From the NCBI GenBank assembly GCA_036675345.1, contig JAKFFE010000031.1, positions 62,001-126,000 of the forward strand: a DNA stretch of 64,000 bases. Reading direction: 5' to 3'. The position numbers and the translations under genes were made by a program. Origin of the DNA: JALYOC01 sp036675345. GTDB lineage: Bacteria; Myxococcota; Myxococcia; Myxococcales; Myxococcaceae. The number at the start of each line of letters is the position of its first letter. Position 1 is the stretch's first letter. Shown piece after piece: positions 1 to 8,635 of this stretch. The notes beneath the pieces are model-generated. The model was given only the letters and a program-made list of their open reading frames with translations, was not told where the DNA came from and did not search any database.

Positions 1-2
1 TG

Positions 3-1973
3 CAGAACATCCTGGCGGTGCGCGAGGGCACCCAGCCCGGCGCGCCGGCGGTGATGATCTCCTCCCACTACGACTCGGTGGCCGCCGGTCCGGGGGCCAG
101 CGACGACGGGGTGGGGGTGGCCGCCACCCTGGAGATCGCCCGGGCGCTGGCGGGGCAGCCTCCGCTGAGCCATCCGGTCTGGTTCTTCCTCAACGACGGC
201 GAGGAGGGCGGGCTCAAGGGGGCGGAGGCGCTGGTGGCCGATCCCCGGACGCTGGCCTCGGTGGGCGCGGTGGTGAACATGGAGGCGCGGGGGTCGGGGG
301 GGCCCAGCCTGATGTTCGAGACCAGCGACCGCAACGCTCCGATGATCGCGCTCTACGCCCGGCAGGTCACCCGCCCGGTGACCAACTCGCTCTACTACAC
401 GATCTACAAGCTGCTCCCGAACGACACCGATCTCACCGTCTACAAGCGCGTCGGTCTGCGGGGCTTGAACTTCGCCTACGTGGGCAACGAGGTGCACTAC
501 CACACGCCGCTGGACGACTTCGGTCACGCGGACCCGGGCAGCATCCAGCACCAGGGGCAGAACGCGCTGCAGATGGTGCGGGGGCTGGCCGCAGCGCCCC
601 TGCCCGAGGGCACGGAGGACGCGGTGTTCTTCGACCTGTTCTCACTGGGCACCTTGCACTTCTCGCCGCTGATCATCCGGGGGCTGGCGGTGCTGGCGCT
701 GCTGCTGGTGGGCGGTGCGCTGTGGCGGGCTCGACGCCGGGACCGGCTGGCCTGGCCGGATCTGGGCTGGGGCCTGCTGGCCTTCTGGGGCGCGGTGCTG
801 GGGACCGCGGCGCTGGCGGCGTTGACCCACGCGGTGCTGCACACCCTGGGCGGGTTCGAGTACTTCTTCCTGGCCCATCCAATCTTCGCGCGGGTGGCCT
901 TCGCGGCGGTGGCGGTGTCGGTGGGAATCGGGCTGGCCGGGGCGCTGCACTGGCGAAGTGGCCGGTGGGGGCTGTGGGGAGGGACCCAGCTGAGCTTCGC
1001 CGGGGTGGGGGTGCTGCTGGCGTTCCTGTCCCCCGGCCTCAGCTATCCGTTCGTCCTCCCGGCGCTGGTGGCCGGGCTGGTCGGCCTGGCGGGCTTCGGT
1101 GGGGTCTGGCTGTGGGTGCCGGGGTTCCTGGTCGCGGCCACCCTGTGGCTGCCGGTGGGGTGGCTGCTCTACGACGGGATCGGGATCTTCGGGCTGGGCG
1201 CGTCGGCGGTGGTGCTGCAGTGGGTGCTGGCGCCGCTGATGCCGGTTTGGACTCCGCGGGGAACCAGCCGGCGCGGGTCCGCGGTGGCGGCCGGGGTGTG
1301 GCTGCTGGCCTGCGTGGGGGCGATCGCCGCGCCGGACTTCACGCCCCAGCACCCGCAGAAGCTCAACCTGGAGTACCAACTGCACCTGGATGCGGAGCAG
1401 TCCTCCTCTGCGCAATGGGCGGCCACTCCGATGACCGGGCCGTTGCCGGCCGCGGTGGCGGAGGCCGCGGACTTCTCTTCCCAGCCGCGGCAGCCGCTGC
1501 GGTGGCCGATCCTGCTGCCCGCCTTCGTGGCTCCGGCGCCCGTCCTTCCGGTGGCGCCGCCCAGCTTCGAGGTGCGGGAGCTGACTGCCAGCGAGGGTCG
1601 GCTGCGAATCCGGGGGCGGCTCTCCTCCCCGAGGGGGGCCCATGAGGCGGGGGTGGTGGTGCCGGAGGGGCGGCTGCTGTCCCTGGAGATGAACGGCAGC
1701 GGCGCCCCCGCCCAGCGTTCCAAGAACCTGGTGCGCAAGCTGCTGGCCTCAGACGGCTGGATCAACCTGGCCTCCCACACCACCGGACCGGAGGGAGTGG
1801 AGGTGACCTTCGAGCTTCGCGGCACCGAGCCGGCCACCGTCTACCTGTGGGACTCCACCCCGGGGCTTCCCCCCGAGGGAAGGTCGCTGCTGCAGTCCCG
1901 GCCTCCGAACGCGATCCGCTACCAGGCCGGGGACCGGCTGCTGGTCACCCGCGAGCTGCGGCTGACGCCCTAG
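3..1973 (+). CDS. M28-family zinc aminopeptidase with C-terminal membrane domain (5' end outside window)
   Basis: The reading frame is open from base 3, so the N-terminus lies left of the window. The visible part begins inside the peptidase core. Metal-binding and catalytic motifs are present: SSHYDSV (His/Asp), ASDDGVG (bridging Asp), NDGEEGG (catalytic Glu pair), NMEARG and HYHTPLDD (last His ligand). After about residue 210 come several hydrophobic helices, then a C-terminal soluble domain of about 200 residues. This fits the M28 exopeptidases that carry a membrane-embedded C-terminal region, with the active site probably outside the cytoplasmic membrane. The end overlaps the convergent DUF302 gene by 4 nt. 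Family assignment is firm; the substrate is not known. Confidence 0.9.
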   Translation, partial: QNILAVREGTQPGAPAVMISSHYDSVAAGPGASDDGVGVAATLEIARALAGQPPLSHPVWFFLNDGEEGGLKGAEALVADPRTLASVGAVVNMEARGSGGPSLMFETSDRNAPMIALYARQVTRPVTNSLYYTIYKLLPNDTDLTVYKRVGLRGLNFAYVGNEVHYHTPLDDFGHADPGSIQHQGQNALQMVRGLAAAPLPEGTEDAVFFDLFSLGTLHFSPLIIRGLAVLALLLVGGALWRARRRDRLAWPDLGWGLLAFWGAVLGTAALAALTHAVLHTLGGFEYFFLAHPIFARVAFAAVAVSVGIGLAGALHWRSGRWGLWGGTQLSFAGVGVLLAFLSPGLSYPFVLPALVAGLVGLAGFGGVWLWVPGFLVAATLWLPVGWLLYDGIGIFGLGASAVVLQWVLAPLMPVWTPRGTSRRGSAVAAGVWLLACVGAIAAPDFTPQHPQKLNLEYQLHLDAEQSSSAQWAATPMTGPLPAAVAEAADFSSQPRQPLRWPILLPAFVAPAPVLPVAPPSFEVRELTASEGRLRIRGRLSSPRGAHEAGVVVPEGRLLSLEMNGSGAPAQRSKNLVRKLLASDGWINLASHTTGPEGVEVTFELRGTEPATVYLWDSTPGLPPEGRSLLQSRPPNAIRYQAGDRLLVTRELRLTP

Positions 1974-2365
1974 ATCCGCTCCATCACCCGGCGCAGCTTG
2001 ACGTCCACCTCGCCGGCGATGGGCGAGAGGGCGGGGTTCTCCACCAGCTTGAACATCAGGTCCGGGCGGACCGCCTGCACATAGGTGGCGCCGTCCTCGC
2101 CTTCGAAGACGTCCACGTTGCAGGGCAGGAACACGCCGATGCCGGGATCGGCGTTCAGCGCCTGGTTGGCCAGCCCCGGGTTGCAGGCGCCCAGGATCAG
2201 GTACGGCTTGCGGTCCACCTCCAGCTTCTTCTTCAACGTCGCCTGGACGTCGATCTCGGTCAGCACTCCGAAGCCCTCGGTGGAGAGGGCGGCGCGGACC
2301 CGGGTGACGACATCGGGGAGCGGCGCCTCGAAGCGACGGGTGTGGGCGTAGGGGCGATCGTACAT
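1970..2365 (-). CDS. DUF302-domain protein
   Basis: A 131-residue cytoplasmic protein without a signal peptide. It matches the DUF302 fold: the EGFGVLTEIDV segment near residue 30, a hydrophobic GACNPGLANQAL stretch, and VFLPCNVDVFE with the conserved Cys-Asn before the last strand. The start at 2365 is preceded by an AGGAGAG ribosome site on the minus strand; longer in-frame extensions read as non-coding. It lies 52 nt downstream of the ECF sigma factor and is probably co-transcribed with it. The biochemical role of DUF302 proteins is unknown. Confidence 0.85.
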   Translation of the reverse strand: MYDRPYAHTRRFEAPLPDVVTRVRAALSTEGFGVLTEIDVQATLKKKLEVDRKPYLILGACNPGLANQALNADPGIGVFLPCNVDVFEGEDGATYVQAVRPDLMFKLVENPALSPIAGEVDVKLRRVMERI

Positions 2366-2417
2366 GGCGTGGCTCTCCTGGGTTCGGGAGTGGGAGCCAG
2401 AGGACCGGGGAGAGGAT

Positions 2418-3240
2418 TCAGCGGGCGCTGAAAGGAAGCGAGGCTTCCAGCGCTTGCCTGACTGCCGCGCGGATGGGCGCGGGCACCTGATCTCCTGGAA
2501 TGCGCTTGCACAGGGAGACCGTCCGCTTGAGCGATTCGCAGGCGGCCGCGCAGTTCTCGCACCGGGCAAGGTGGGCCTCGATCTGCGCGCAGGTCGCCTT
2601 CTCGATGTCCTCGGCGGCGAAGTCGGCCAGCTCCGCGGAGAGCGCCTTGCACTCGATGGAGGTCCCGCCCGGCTCCAGCAGGGCGGAGAGGTTCTGCCGC
2701 AGCTCGGCGCGGGCGCGGTGGAGGCGGGTCTTGAGGTTGGTCACCGGGATCCCCTGCACCGTGGCGGCCTCCTCGGCGGTGAGTCCCTCCACGTCGCGCA
2801 GGATCAGCGCCTCCCGGTGGTTGGGCGGCAGGGCCATGATCGCCAGCTCCAGCACCTCGCCGATCTGGCGCGCCTGCGCGAGATCCTCGGGGTTGGCGGA
2901 GGAGGAGGCCACCTGCTGCGCCTCGTGGCTGTCCAGTGAGTTCAGCCCGTCTGGCTCATCCACCTTCTTGCGCCGGGTCTTGCCGCAGAAGCTGCGGGCG
3001 ATCTGGTACAGCCAGGTGGAGAGCTGGGCCTCTCCGCGGAAGTCCCGCAGGGTCTTGAAGGCGGTGAGCAGGGTCTGCTGCAGCACCTCCTTGGCCGCGT
3101 CCTCCGAGCCGCACATCCGCAGGCCGAACCGGTAGATGCTCTTCTCGTGCTGGGTGAGCAGGGCGTCCATCGCCTTGGCGTCGCCCCGGCGGGCCAGATC
3201 AATCAGGGCCTGCTCGGCGGACTGGATGCGGGGGGCCATG
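2418..3240 (-). CDS. ECF sigma factor with fused C-terminal zinc-binding (anti-sigma-like) domain
   Basis: About 274 residues. Residues 1-95 form sigma region 2 (YRFGLRMCGSEDAAKEVLQQ, then the LSTWLYQIARS -10-binding helix). Residues 125-190 form sigma region 4 (LPPNHREALILRDVEGLTAE, helix-turn-helix NLKTRLHRARAELR). The tail adds a Cys-rich domain with the HLARCENC pattern (H-x3-C-x2-C) plus three or four further Cys, the signature of zinc-binding anti-sigma (ZAS) domains. Myxococcal CorE-type sigma factors carry a similar Cys-rich tail that senses metal, so a metal- or redox-gated sigma is inferred. ATG 3240 was chosen; a GTG three codons upstream (3248) is also possible. DUF302 follows in the same direction. 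Confidence 0.88.
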
Positions 3241-3328
3241 GGTTTCACTTAAGGCGTGGGAGCGGTCCACGCACGGGTTTGAATCCTTCTCGAGCCGGAA
3301 TGGCTCCGACAACGAACAGGAGAATCGG

Positions 3329-3676
3329 ATGCGAAACACGCGGGTGGTGTGGGGAGCGATCGCAGTCTTGGTGGTGGCGACCGGCTGCCGGGTCCACGCT
3401 CCGGCGACGACCTCGGAGGCGGCTCATCGCTGGGTGGACGAGGGCGCGCTGCTGCTGGATGTCCGCACCCCGGAGGAGTTCGCTGCCGGGCACGTGGAGG
3501 GCGCGGTGAACATCCCGGTCCAGACCCTGGCGGAGCGGATCTCCGAGGTCGGCCCCCGGGAGCGCCCGGTGGTCGTCTACTGCCGCAGCGGCGGTCGAAG
3601 CGCCAAGGCCACCGCCCTGCTCCGGGAAGCCGGCTACCAACAGGTGCTGGACCTGGGGCCGATGTCCGCCTGGTGA
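3329..3676 (+). CDS. Rhodanese-like lipoprotein
   Basis: A 115-residue protein. It has a lipoprotein signal peptide with lipobox ATGC (lipidated Cys about residue 20), followed by a single rhodanese domain: LLDVRTPEEFAAGHVEGAVN and the active-site loop YCRSGGRSAKA with catalytic Cys about residue 85. It should act as a membrane-anchored sulfurtransferase outside the cytoplasm. An AGGAGA ribosome site precedes the ATG. It is transcribed divergently from the ECF sigma gene across about 90 nt, so it may belong to the same stress response (inference). Confidence 0.88.
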   Translation: MRNTRVVWGAIAVLVVATGCRVHAPATTSEAAHRWVDEGALLLDVRTPEEFAAGHVEGAVNIPVQTLAERISEVGPRERPVVVYCRSGGRSAKATALLREAGYQQVLDLGPMSAW

Positions 3677-3769
3677 ATACGTCCACTCCGCGCGGACTCC
3701 TCGGCGCGCGGCGGGGTGGGCCTGGTGCTCGGACACTGGCATCCACGGTGAGCGAGCCCCAGCGCCGCC

Positions 3770-4168
3770 CTACCGGTGGCGCACGGTGAAGGTGGGCTGA
3801 GCGGCGATGGCCTTCTTCACCGAGCAGCCCTCCACCACCTTGAGCACCGCCTCCCGGTACTTCTCCGGGAAGGTCTCCGGGAGGTGGATCTCCAGCTCCA
3901 CCGAGGCCAGCGCGCCGTCCTCGCCATGGGTGACCCGCTGGACCAGCTCGATCCCCTCGGTGGGGATCTTCCGGTTGGCGCAGAAGCCCTGGATGAAGAT
4001 CCCCGCGCAGGTCCCGATCGAGGCCAGGAACAGCTCGAACGGGGAGGGCGCGGTGTCCTCGCCGCCGTTGGTGGTGGGCTGGTCGGTGTGGACGGTGTGC
4101 CCGCGGAACTGGGCGTCGATCCGGCGGCCGCCGGGCAGTCGGATGGTGATCGGCTCTGAGGCGCTCAT
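3770..4168 (-). CDS. OsmC-family peroxiredoxin-like protein
   Basis: A 132-residue protein with the OsmC/Ohr fold. It has the two conserved cysteines, in SIGTCAGIFI (about residue 54) and VEGCSVKKA (about residue 115), plus an extra Cys at FCANR. OsmC/Ohr proteins reduce organic hydroperoxides in the cytoplasm with this Cys pair. The AGGAGACTTCC ribosome site fixes the start at 4168. It is convergent with the rhodanese gene and divergent from the DUF6265 lipoprotein. Whether it is a true peroxidase or a YhfA-like relative cannot be told by eye. Confidence 0.88.
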   Translation of the reverse strand: MSASEPITIRLPGGRRIDAQFRGHTVHTDQPTTNGGEDTAPSPFELFLASIGTCAGIFIQGFCANRKIPTEGIELVQRVTHGEDGALASVELEIHLPETFPEKYREAVLKVVEGCSVKKAIAAQPTFTVRHR

Positions 4169-4264
4169 GGAAGTCTCCTGCTGGGTGGAGCCAGAGGTCG
4201 GGAAAAAGGATTCATTCCGCCCCGGGAATGCATACTGCGCCCCCCGCCGACCTGGGAGCGAAGG

Positions 4265-4774
4265 ATGCGTTGGACCGTCGTTGCGACCCTGTGCTTGATC
4301 TCTGGCTGCGCCAGCTCCACCGGCGCGCGAATCCTGGCGCCCGATGATCCGCGCCTCAAGGAGCTGGCCTTCCTCTCCGGCTCCTGGAGCTCCTTCCAGG
4401 ATGGGCTGTCCTTCGACGAGCACTGGGCGCCGCCCTCGGGCGGGACGATGCTGGGGGTGTCCCGGGTGGTGAAGGGAGACCAGACAGTCTTCCACGAGTT
4501 CGTGCTGATCGAGGCCAGCGCGGAGGGGATCTTCTTCCGGGTCCGGACCGCCGCCTCGCCAGAGACGGTCAGCTTCCGCCGGATCGCCGACTCCCGCCCG
4601 GGGGTGGTGACCTTCGAGAACCCGACGCACGATTTCCCCACCCGGATCAGCTACTGGCTGGAGGGGGAGACCACCCTGCGGGCGCGGATCGAAGGCACCC
4701 GGGAGGGAAAGCCCGCCTCGGAGGAGTTCCTCTTCCACCGGAGTGTGATCGAGGGGCCGGAACCGGAGGCGTAG
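4265..4774 (+). CDS. DUF6265-type lipoprotein
   Basis: A 169-residue protein. The lipoprotein signal ends in the lipobox ISGC. The mature part has the pattern of DUF6265 proteins: FLSGSWSS, EHWAPPSGGTMLGVSR, FHEFVLIE, and FENPTHDFPTRISY near the C-terminus. It is probably a lipocalin-like beta-barrel exposed in the periplasm. Function is unknown. It is divergent from the OsmC gene across about 95 nt. Confidence 0.82.
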   Translation: MRWTVVATLCLISGCASSTGARILAPDDPRLKELAFLSGSWSSFQDGLSFDEHWAPPSGGTMLGVSRVVKGDQTVFHEFVLIEASAEGIFFRVRTAASPETVSFRRIADSRPGVVTFENPTHDFPTRISYWLEGETTLRARIEGTREGKPASEEFLFHRSVIEGPEPEA

Positions 4775-4825
4775 CTGACGCACCCCGCCCAGAATGTAGC
4801 CTGTCCCCTTTATTGACTCGGTGGG

Positions 4826-6004
4826 TCAGCCGGCCTGGGCGAGGGGGGCAGGGGAGGCGGCGGAGGGGACCAGGGTGTCCAGGACCTCGGCGCGGAAGCC
4901 GTCGCCGGAGACGAAGGCCACCCGCAGCTCCTCCAGATCGCGGGGCGGGATCTCGATCCCGGTCACCGCGCAGGCCTCTCCCACCAGCCGCTTCTCCCGT
5001 GAGGTCAGCCGTCCGTCGATCACCGCGGCCACGCTCAGCAGTCGCAGCACGGCGCGCTGGGCCTCCACCGGGAGCCGGGACAACAGCTCCAGGAAGCGCT
5101 GGGGCGAGTCCACCTCCGGGTGGCTCTCGGGGGGAACTCCGGCGCTGACTGCCAGCAGCAGCTCGTGCAGGTTGGGGTGCAGGTCCTGGGTGCGGACAAT
5201 CGAGCTGGCCACCGCGCGGATCATCGCCTCCCGGGTCTGTCCGTCCGCGGGCGCGTTTCGCAGCAGCTCCGCCGCCGCCTCCTGGACCGCGGAGGGGCCC
5301 AGGGCGCGGATGCGGGACTCGCGCACCACGTACCAGGTGACCACCGCGTTCCACAGCGCGGTCACCGGCACCGCCAGGAACGGCAGCAGGTAGGGCAGGT
5401 ACATCGCCATCCGGACCGCGGAGCGGGTCACCACCCTGCGGATCAGCACCTTGAGCAGGAAGGTGGTCAGCGCGATCTTGCCCTTGTAGAGCAGGGCGAT
5501 CATCGCCAGCCGCACCCGCGAGGACTCGCGGCGGGGATCCACGCCCAGCACCGGGTTGGGTGGGGTGGGCAGCTCCAGTGCGGCGCGGGCCATGGCCACC
5601 GCGATCCCCTCTCCCTCCACGGTCCGCAGCGGCAACCCGGCGGCGGCCGCCATCTGGTGCACCGACTTGAGCGCGTCCCAGTAGAGGTAGACGATCTCGA
5701 AGATGGAGGCGACCAGGGTCGCGCCCAGCACGATCCCCCAGTACACCACCAGGGTGTTGAGGGCGGCTCCGGCGGCGGCCGGGAAGGCCTGGTCGGCGTA
5801 GACCTCCGCGGCGCCGGACACCACGCTGGACAGCGCGCCGGCCAGGGCGGACTTGGCGATGGCCGAGCGCTCGATCCGGCGCATCTGCCCGCGCTCCTCG
5901 GCGTCCAGGAGGTGCACCCGGGTGTCGCGCCGGATCTCGGCGCCGGCGGAGAGCTTGTCGAAGTAACCCAGCGCGAAGCGCTCGAGCAGCGGTCGTTTGG
6001 CCAT
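4826..6004 (-). CDS. Membrane protein with C-terminal TerB-like helical domain
   Basis: A 392-residue protein of unknown function. Hydrophobic helices occur at about residues 75-115 (LNTLVVYWGIVLGATLVAS) and 190-225 (YLPYLLPFLAVPVTALWNA). The C-terminal ~130 residues are helical. They include AVLRLLSVAAVIDGRLTSRE, which resembles the TerB-like tellurite-resistance fold with its acidic VIDG..S..E motif. The ATG at 6004 is the first good start; a TAGAAC hexamer lies 13 nt upstream. The gene diverges from the channel fusion gene, and the 78-bp intergenic region must hold both promoters. Confidence 0.75.
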   Translation of the reverse strand: MAKRPLLERFALGYFDKLSAGAEIRRDTRVHLLDAEERGQMRRIERSAIAKSALAGALSSVVSGAAEVYADQAFPAAAGAALNTLVVYWGIVLGATLVASIFEIVYLYWDALKSVHQMAAAAGLPLRTVEGEGIAVAMARAALELPTPPNPVLGVDPRRESSRVRLAMIALLYKGKIALTTFLLKVLIRRVVTRSAVRMAMYLPYLLPFLAVPVTALWNAVVTWYVVRESRIRALGPSAVQEAAAELLRNAPADGQTREAMIRAVASSIVRTQDLHPNLHELLLAVSAGVPPESHPEVDSPQRFLELLSRLPVEAQRAVLRLLSVAAVIDGRLTSREKRLVGEACAVTGIEIPPRDLEELRVAFVSGDGFRAEVLDTLVPSAASPAPLAQAG

Positions 6005-6070
6005 CGGTTTGGCTGCCGTTCTACCACGTCCGACCCGAGGCAGGGTTGGGCCGCTGCGGGCACCCTGGCC

Positions 6071-6076
6071 TAGACT
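6071..6076 (+). promoter_or_regulatory. -10 element (TAGACT), leaderless start
   Basis: TAGACT ends 6 nt before the GTG at 6083. That spacing puts transcription start on or next to the start codon. No Shine-Dalgarno sequence is visible. Confidence 0.6.
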
Positions 6077-6082
6077 CCGCGC

Positions 6083-8605
6083 GTGACTGGTCTCGCGCTG
6101 GCGCTTCTTCTCGTCTCTGCCTCTACCCCCGCCGGTCGGTCGGCTCCTCCCCAGGCGGTCGTCTCCAGCCTGGAGCAGGCCGCCGCCAACGCGCCACGGA
6201 TCTACGTCGGGATCTATCTGTCGGACGTCTCCGGCTTCGACCTGCGCGAGGGCCGCTTCAACGCGGACCTGGACCTGTGGATGAAGTGGAGCGGCCCGCC
6301 CGAGCCGCCGGTGTTGCGCTTCGTCAACGGGGAGATCGAATCCCGCGAGGAGCAGGAGCGCGAGTCGGACGGGGACTGGCACAGCATCCGCTGGCGGGTG
6401 CAGGGCACCTTCCGGGGGACCTTTCCGCTGCACTCCTTCCCCTTCGATCGGCAGCAGTTGAAGGTGGAGCTGGCCCTGCCCCAGGACTCGGCGCATCTGC
6501 TGCCGGATCTGGGCAGCAGCGGGATGGCGCAGCAGTTCTCGATCACCGGCTGGGAGTACCAGCCATTCTTCCGCGCCGAGAGCGGCAAGGAGGTGATCGC
6601 CTCGGATCTGGGATCGATCCGCGGCGAGGGACAGGCCCGGGTGCTGGAGTCGGTGAACTTCGTGGTGGACCTGAGCCGGCCCCGCACCTCCAACGTGCTC
6701 AAGTTCATGCTGCCGCTGGCGATCATCCTGGCGATGGCCTTCCTGGTCTTCGCGCTGCCCGCCACCCAGATCGACGCCCGCGGGGCGATGGGGGTGACTG
6801 CCCTGCTGTCGGTGGTGGCCTTCCACTTCGCCATGTCCGGCAGCCTCCCGGACGTGCCCTACCTGGTGGCGGCGGACCGGTTCTTCCTGGCCTCCTACGT
6901 GCTGGTGCTGCTGTCGATCGTGGAGACGGTGGTGGTGTTCCGGCTGGGGGAGAAGCGGCTGGCCCGCTCCCGTCAGGTCGACCGCGCCTGCGCGATGGCG
7001 CTGAGCGCGGTGGCGTTGCTGGTGGGCGCCTCGGTGATCACCATCCCGCTGGCCCAGGCGGACGCGGAGCTGGCGGGGAAGCGCGCGCCCGCGCCTCCTT
7101 TGGCCCCTTCCGGTCCGCCGGTGGCGTCCGCCCGAGACGAGCTGCGGGTGGGGGTGACCTCGCTCTCTAGTCCCAGCGCGCAGGGGCTGGGGGCCTTGAC
7201 CCGGCGGGGGCTGAGCCAACTGGACGCGGACGGCACGCTGCAGCCGCACCTGGCCCTGGCGATCCCGGCGATGACCGACGAGAGCGTGCGGTTGCTGCCG
7301 GACGGCGGGATGCTGGTCCGCTGGCGGCTGCGCCCCCACCTGGCCTGGAGCGATGGGCAACCGCTCACCGCCGCCGACCTGGTCTACAGCCTGGGGCTGA
7401 TCTCCGATCCGGATCGCACCGAGGTGACCTTGCTGGATCCGGTCACGGTGCAGATCCGCTATCGGCGACGGCTGGCCGGCGCCTTGACCGACTTTCCGAT
7501 CTACCCGGAGCACGTGGCCCGGCCGCTGACCGCCGATGGCGGGATGGACGCCCTGCGGGGACGGGATCCCGCCCAGCCGCTGCCGAACGACGGGCCCTAC
7601 CGGCTGGTCTCCTTCACCGCCGAGAAGGAGGCGGTGTACGAGCGCAACCCGCACTTCGCCGGGACCCCGCCGGCGATCGCCCGGGTGCGGGTGGAGGTGG
7701 TGCCCCCGGAGGTGTTGGCCACCCGGATCTCCGAGGGGACCTTGGACTTCGTGCCGGCGCTCCCCGGTTCGGTGGCGGAGCAGGTCCGGGCCGCGCCCCA
7801 GGGACGGGTGCGGTTCGCGCTGGACGACACCCTCTTGTACCTGCACCCCGATCTGGCGGTGCCGCAGTTGGCGGATCCCCGGGTGCGCCAGGCGCTGCTG
7901 CACGCGCTGGACCGGGAGGCGATCGCCCGGGCGTACGTGGAGGGGGCCGGGCGGGCTGCCCACACCTTCCGTCCAGACGACGCCCCGGACTTCGCGGCCG
8001 ACGCCCGCCAGCGGGAATTCTCTGTGGAGAAGGCGCGGCTCCTGCTGGCGGAGGTGGGCGCGCTGCCCACGCTCCCGCTGCTGGTGATCGATCTGCCTGG
8101 CTCCGGGTACGCGCACGCCGCCCAGCTGATCGAAAGCCAGCTGCGGGCGGTGGGGATCCCGGTGGAGGTGAAGAAGGTTCCCTCCTCCAAGGCCTTCCAG
8201 GCGGTCAGCCGCGGCGGCCACGGGGGGCTGGTGCTCCACACCCGGCGCGATGAGCGCCCGGCCCGGTTCTTCAACCTGCCCAACCTCTCCGCCGGCGTGC
8301 TGGACACCCGCACCGAACGTCCCCACTTCCCCGCCCGGGCCGTCGGCCTCAACCAGCAGTTCGAGACCTCGCTGTTCCCCGAGCGCCGCCGGCTGCTCTC
8401 AATGCGGCTGCAGCGGGAGTTCGCCGAAGTGCTGCCGGTGCTTCCGGTGGCCTTTGGCGCCCAGCTCTCCGGGTACACCGGGGCGCTGCAGGGCTTCGAG
8501 GGCGCGGGGCAGTCCGGGTCGGTGTGGTGGAACGTGGAGCGGTGGACGCTGGCGCCGGCCTCAGCGCCCCGGCCGGAGCCGGTGGTGGGCCCGATCGGCG
8601 ACTGA
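6083..8605 (+). CDS. Pentameric ligand-gated ion channel subunit fused to a family-5 solute-binding protein domain
   Basis: An 840-residue protein. Residues 1-20 form a signal peptide. Residues 30-203 fit the beta-sandwich ligand domain of prokaryotic Cys-loop (Pro-loop) receptors, including the hallmark FPFD at 119-122 and ITGWEY. Four membrane helices follow: M1 205-225, M2 233-252 (ARGAMGVTALLSVVAFHFAM), M3 261-287 and M4 302-323. The order and spacing are those of pentameric channels. After a Pro/Ala linker, residues 352-825 are an extracytoplasmic peptide-binding domain of the SBP_bac_5 (DppA/OppA) type: LRPHLAWSDGQPLTAADLVY, then NDGPYRLVSF and DPRVRQALLHALDREAIA. M4 ends on the periplasmic side, so both sensor domains would be periplasmic. 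The start is GTG with a -10 box 6 nt upstream. No transporter genes are adjacent. The fusion is read continuously with no frameshift. Confidence 0.88.
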   Translation: MTGLALALLLVSASTPAGRSAPPQAVVSSLEQAAANAPRIYVGIYLSDVSGFDLREGRFNADLDLWMKWSGPPEPPVLRFVNGEIESREEQERESDGDWHSIRWRVQGTFRGTFPLHSFPFDRQQLKVELALPQDSAHLLPDLGSSGMAQQFSITGWEYQPFFRAESGKEVIASDLGSIRGEGQARVLESVNFVVDLSRPRTSNVLKFMLPLAIILAMAFLVFALPATQIDARGAMGVTALLSVVAFHFAMSGSLPDVPYLVAADRFFLASYVLVLLSIVETVVVFRLGEKRLARSRQVDRACAMALSAVALLVGASVITIPLAQADAELAGKRAPAPPLAPSGPPVASARDELRVGVTSLSSPSAQGLGALTRRGLSQLDADGTLQPHLALAIPAMTDESVRLLPDGGMLVRWRLRPHLAWSDGQPLTAADLVYSLGLISDPDRTEVTLLDPVTVQIRYRRRLAGALTDFPIYPEHVARPLTADGGMDALRGRDPAQPLPNDGPYRLVSFTAEKEAVYERNPHFAGTPPAIARVRVEVVPPEVLATRISEGTLDFVPALPGSVAEQVRAAPQGRVRFALDDTLLYLHPDLAVPQLADPRVRQALLHALDREAIARAYVEGAGRAAHTFRPDDAPDFAADARQREFSVEKARLLLAEVGALPTLPLLVIDLPGSGYAHAAQLIESQLRAVGIPVEVKKVPSSKAFQAVSRGGHGGLVLHTRRDERPARFFNLPNLSAGVLDTRTERPHFPARAVGLNQQFETSLFPERRRLLSMRLQREFAEVLPVLPVAFGAQLSGYTGALQGFEGAGQSGSVWWNVERWTLAPASAPRPEPVVGPIGD

Positions 8606-8635
8606 TCCCCGAGGGCCGTCTCCCATCCCCGCGGG

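Noticed and set aside
4826..8326. A 1166-codon minus-strand frame across the TerB-like and channel genes
   Set aside because: Only its 3' part (from 6004) has coding character. The rest is antisense to the channel fusion, with His/Arg/Gly-rich shadow composition.
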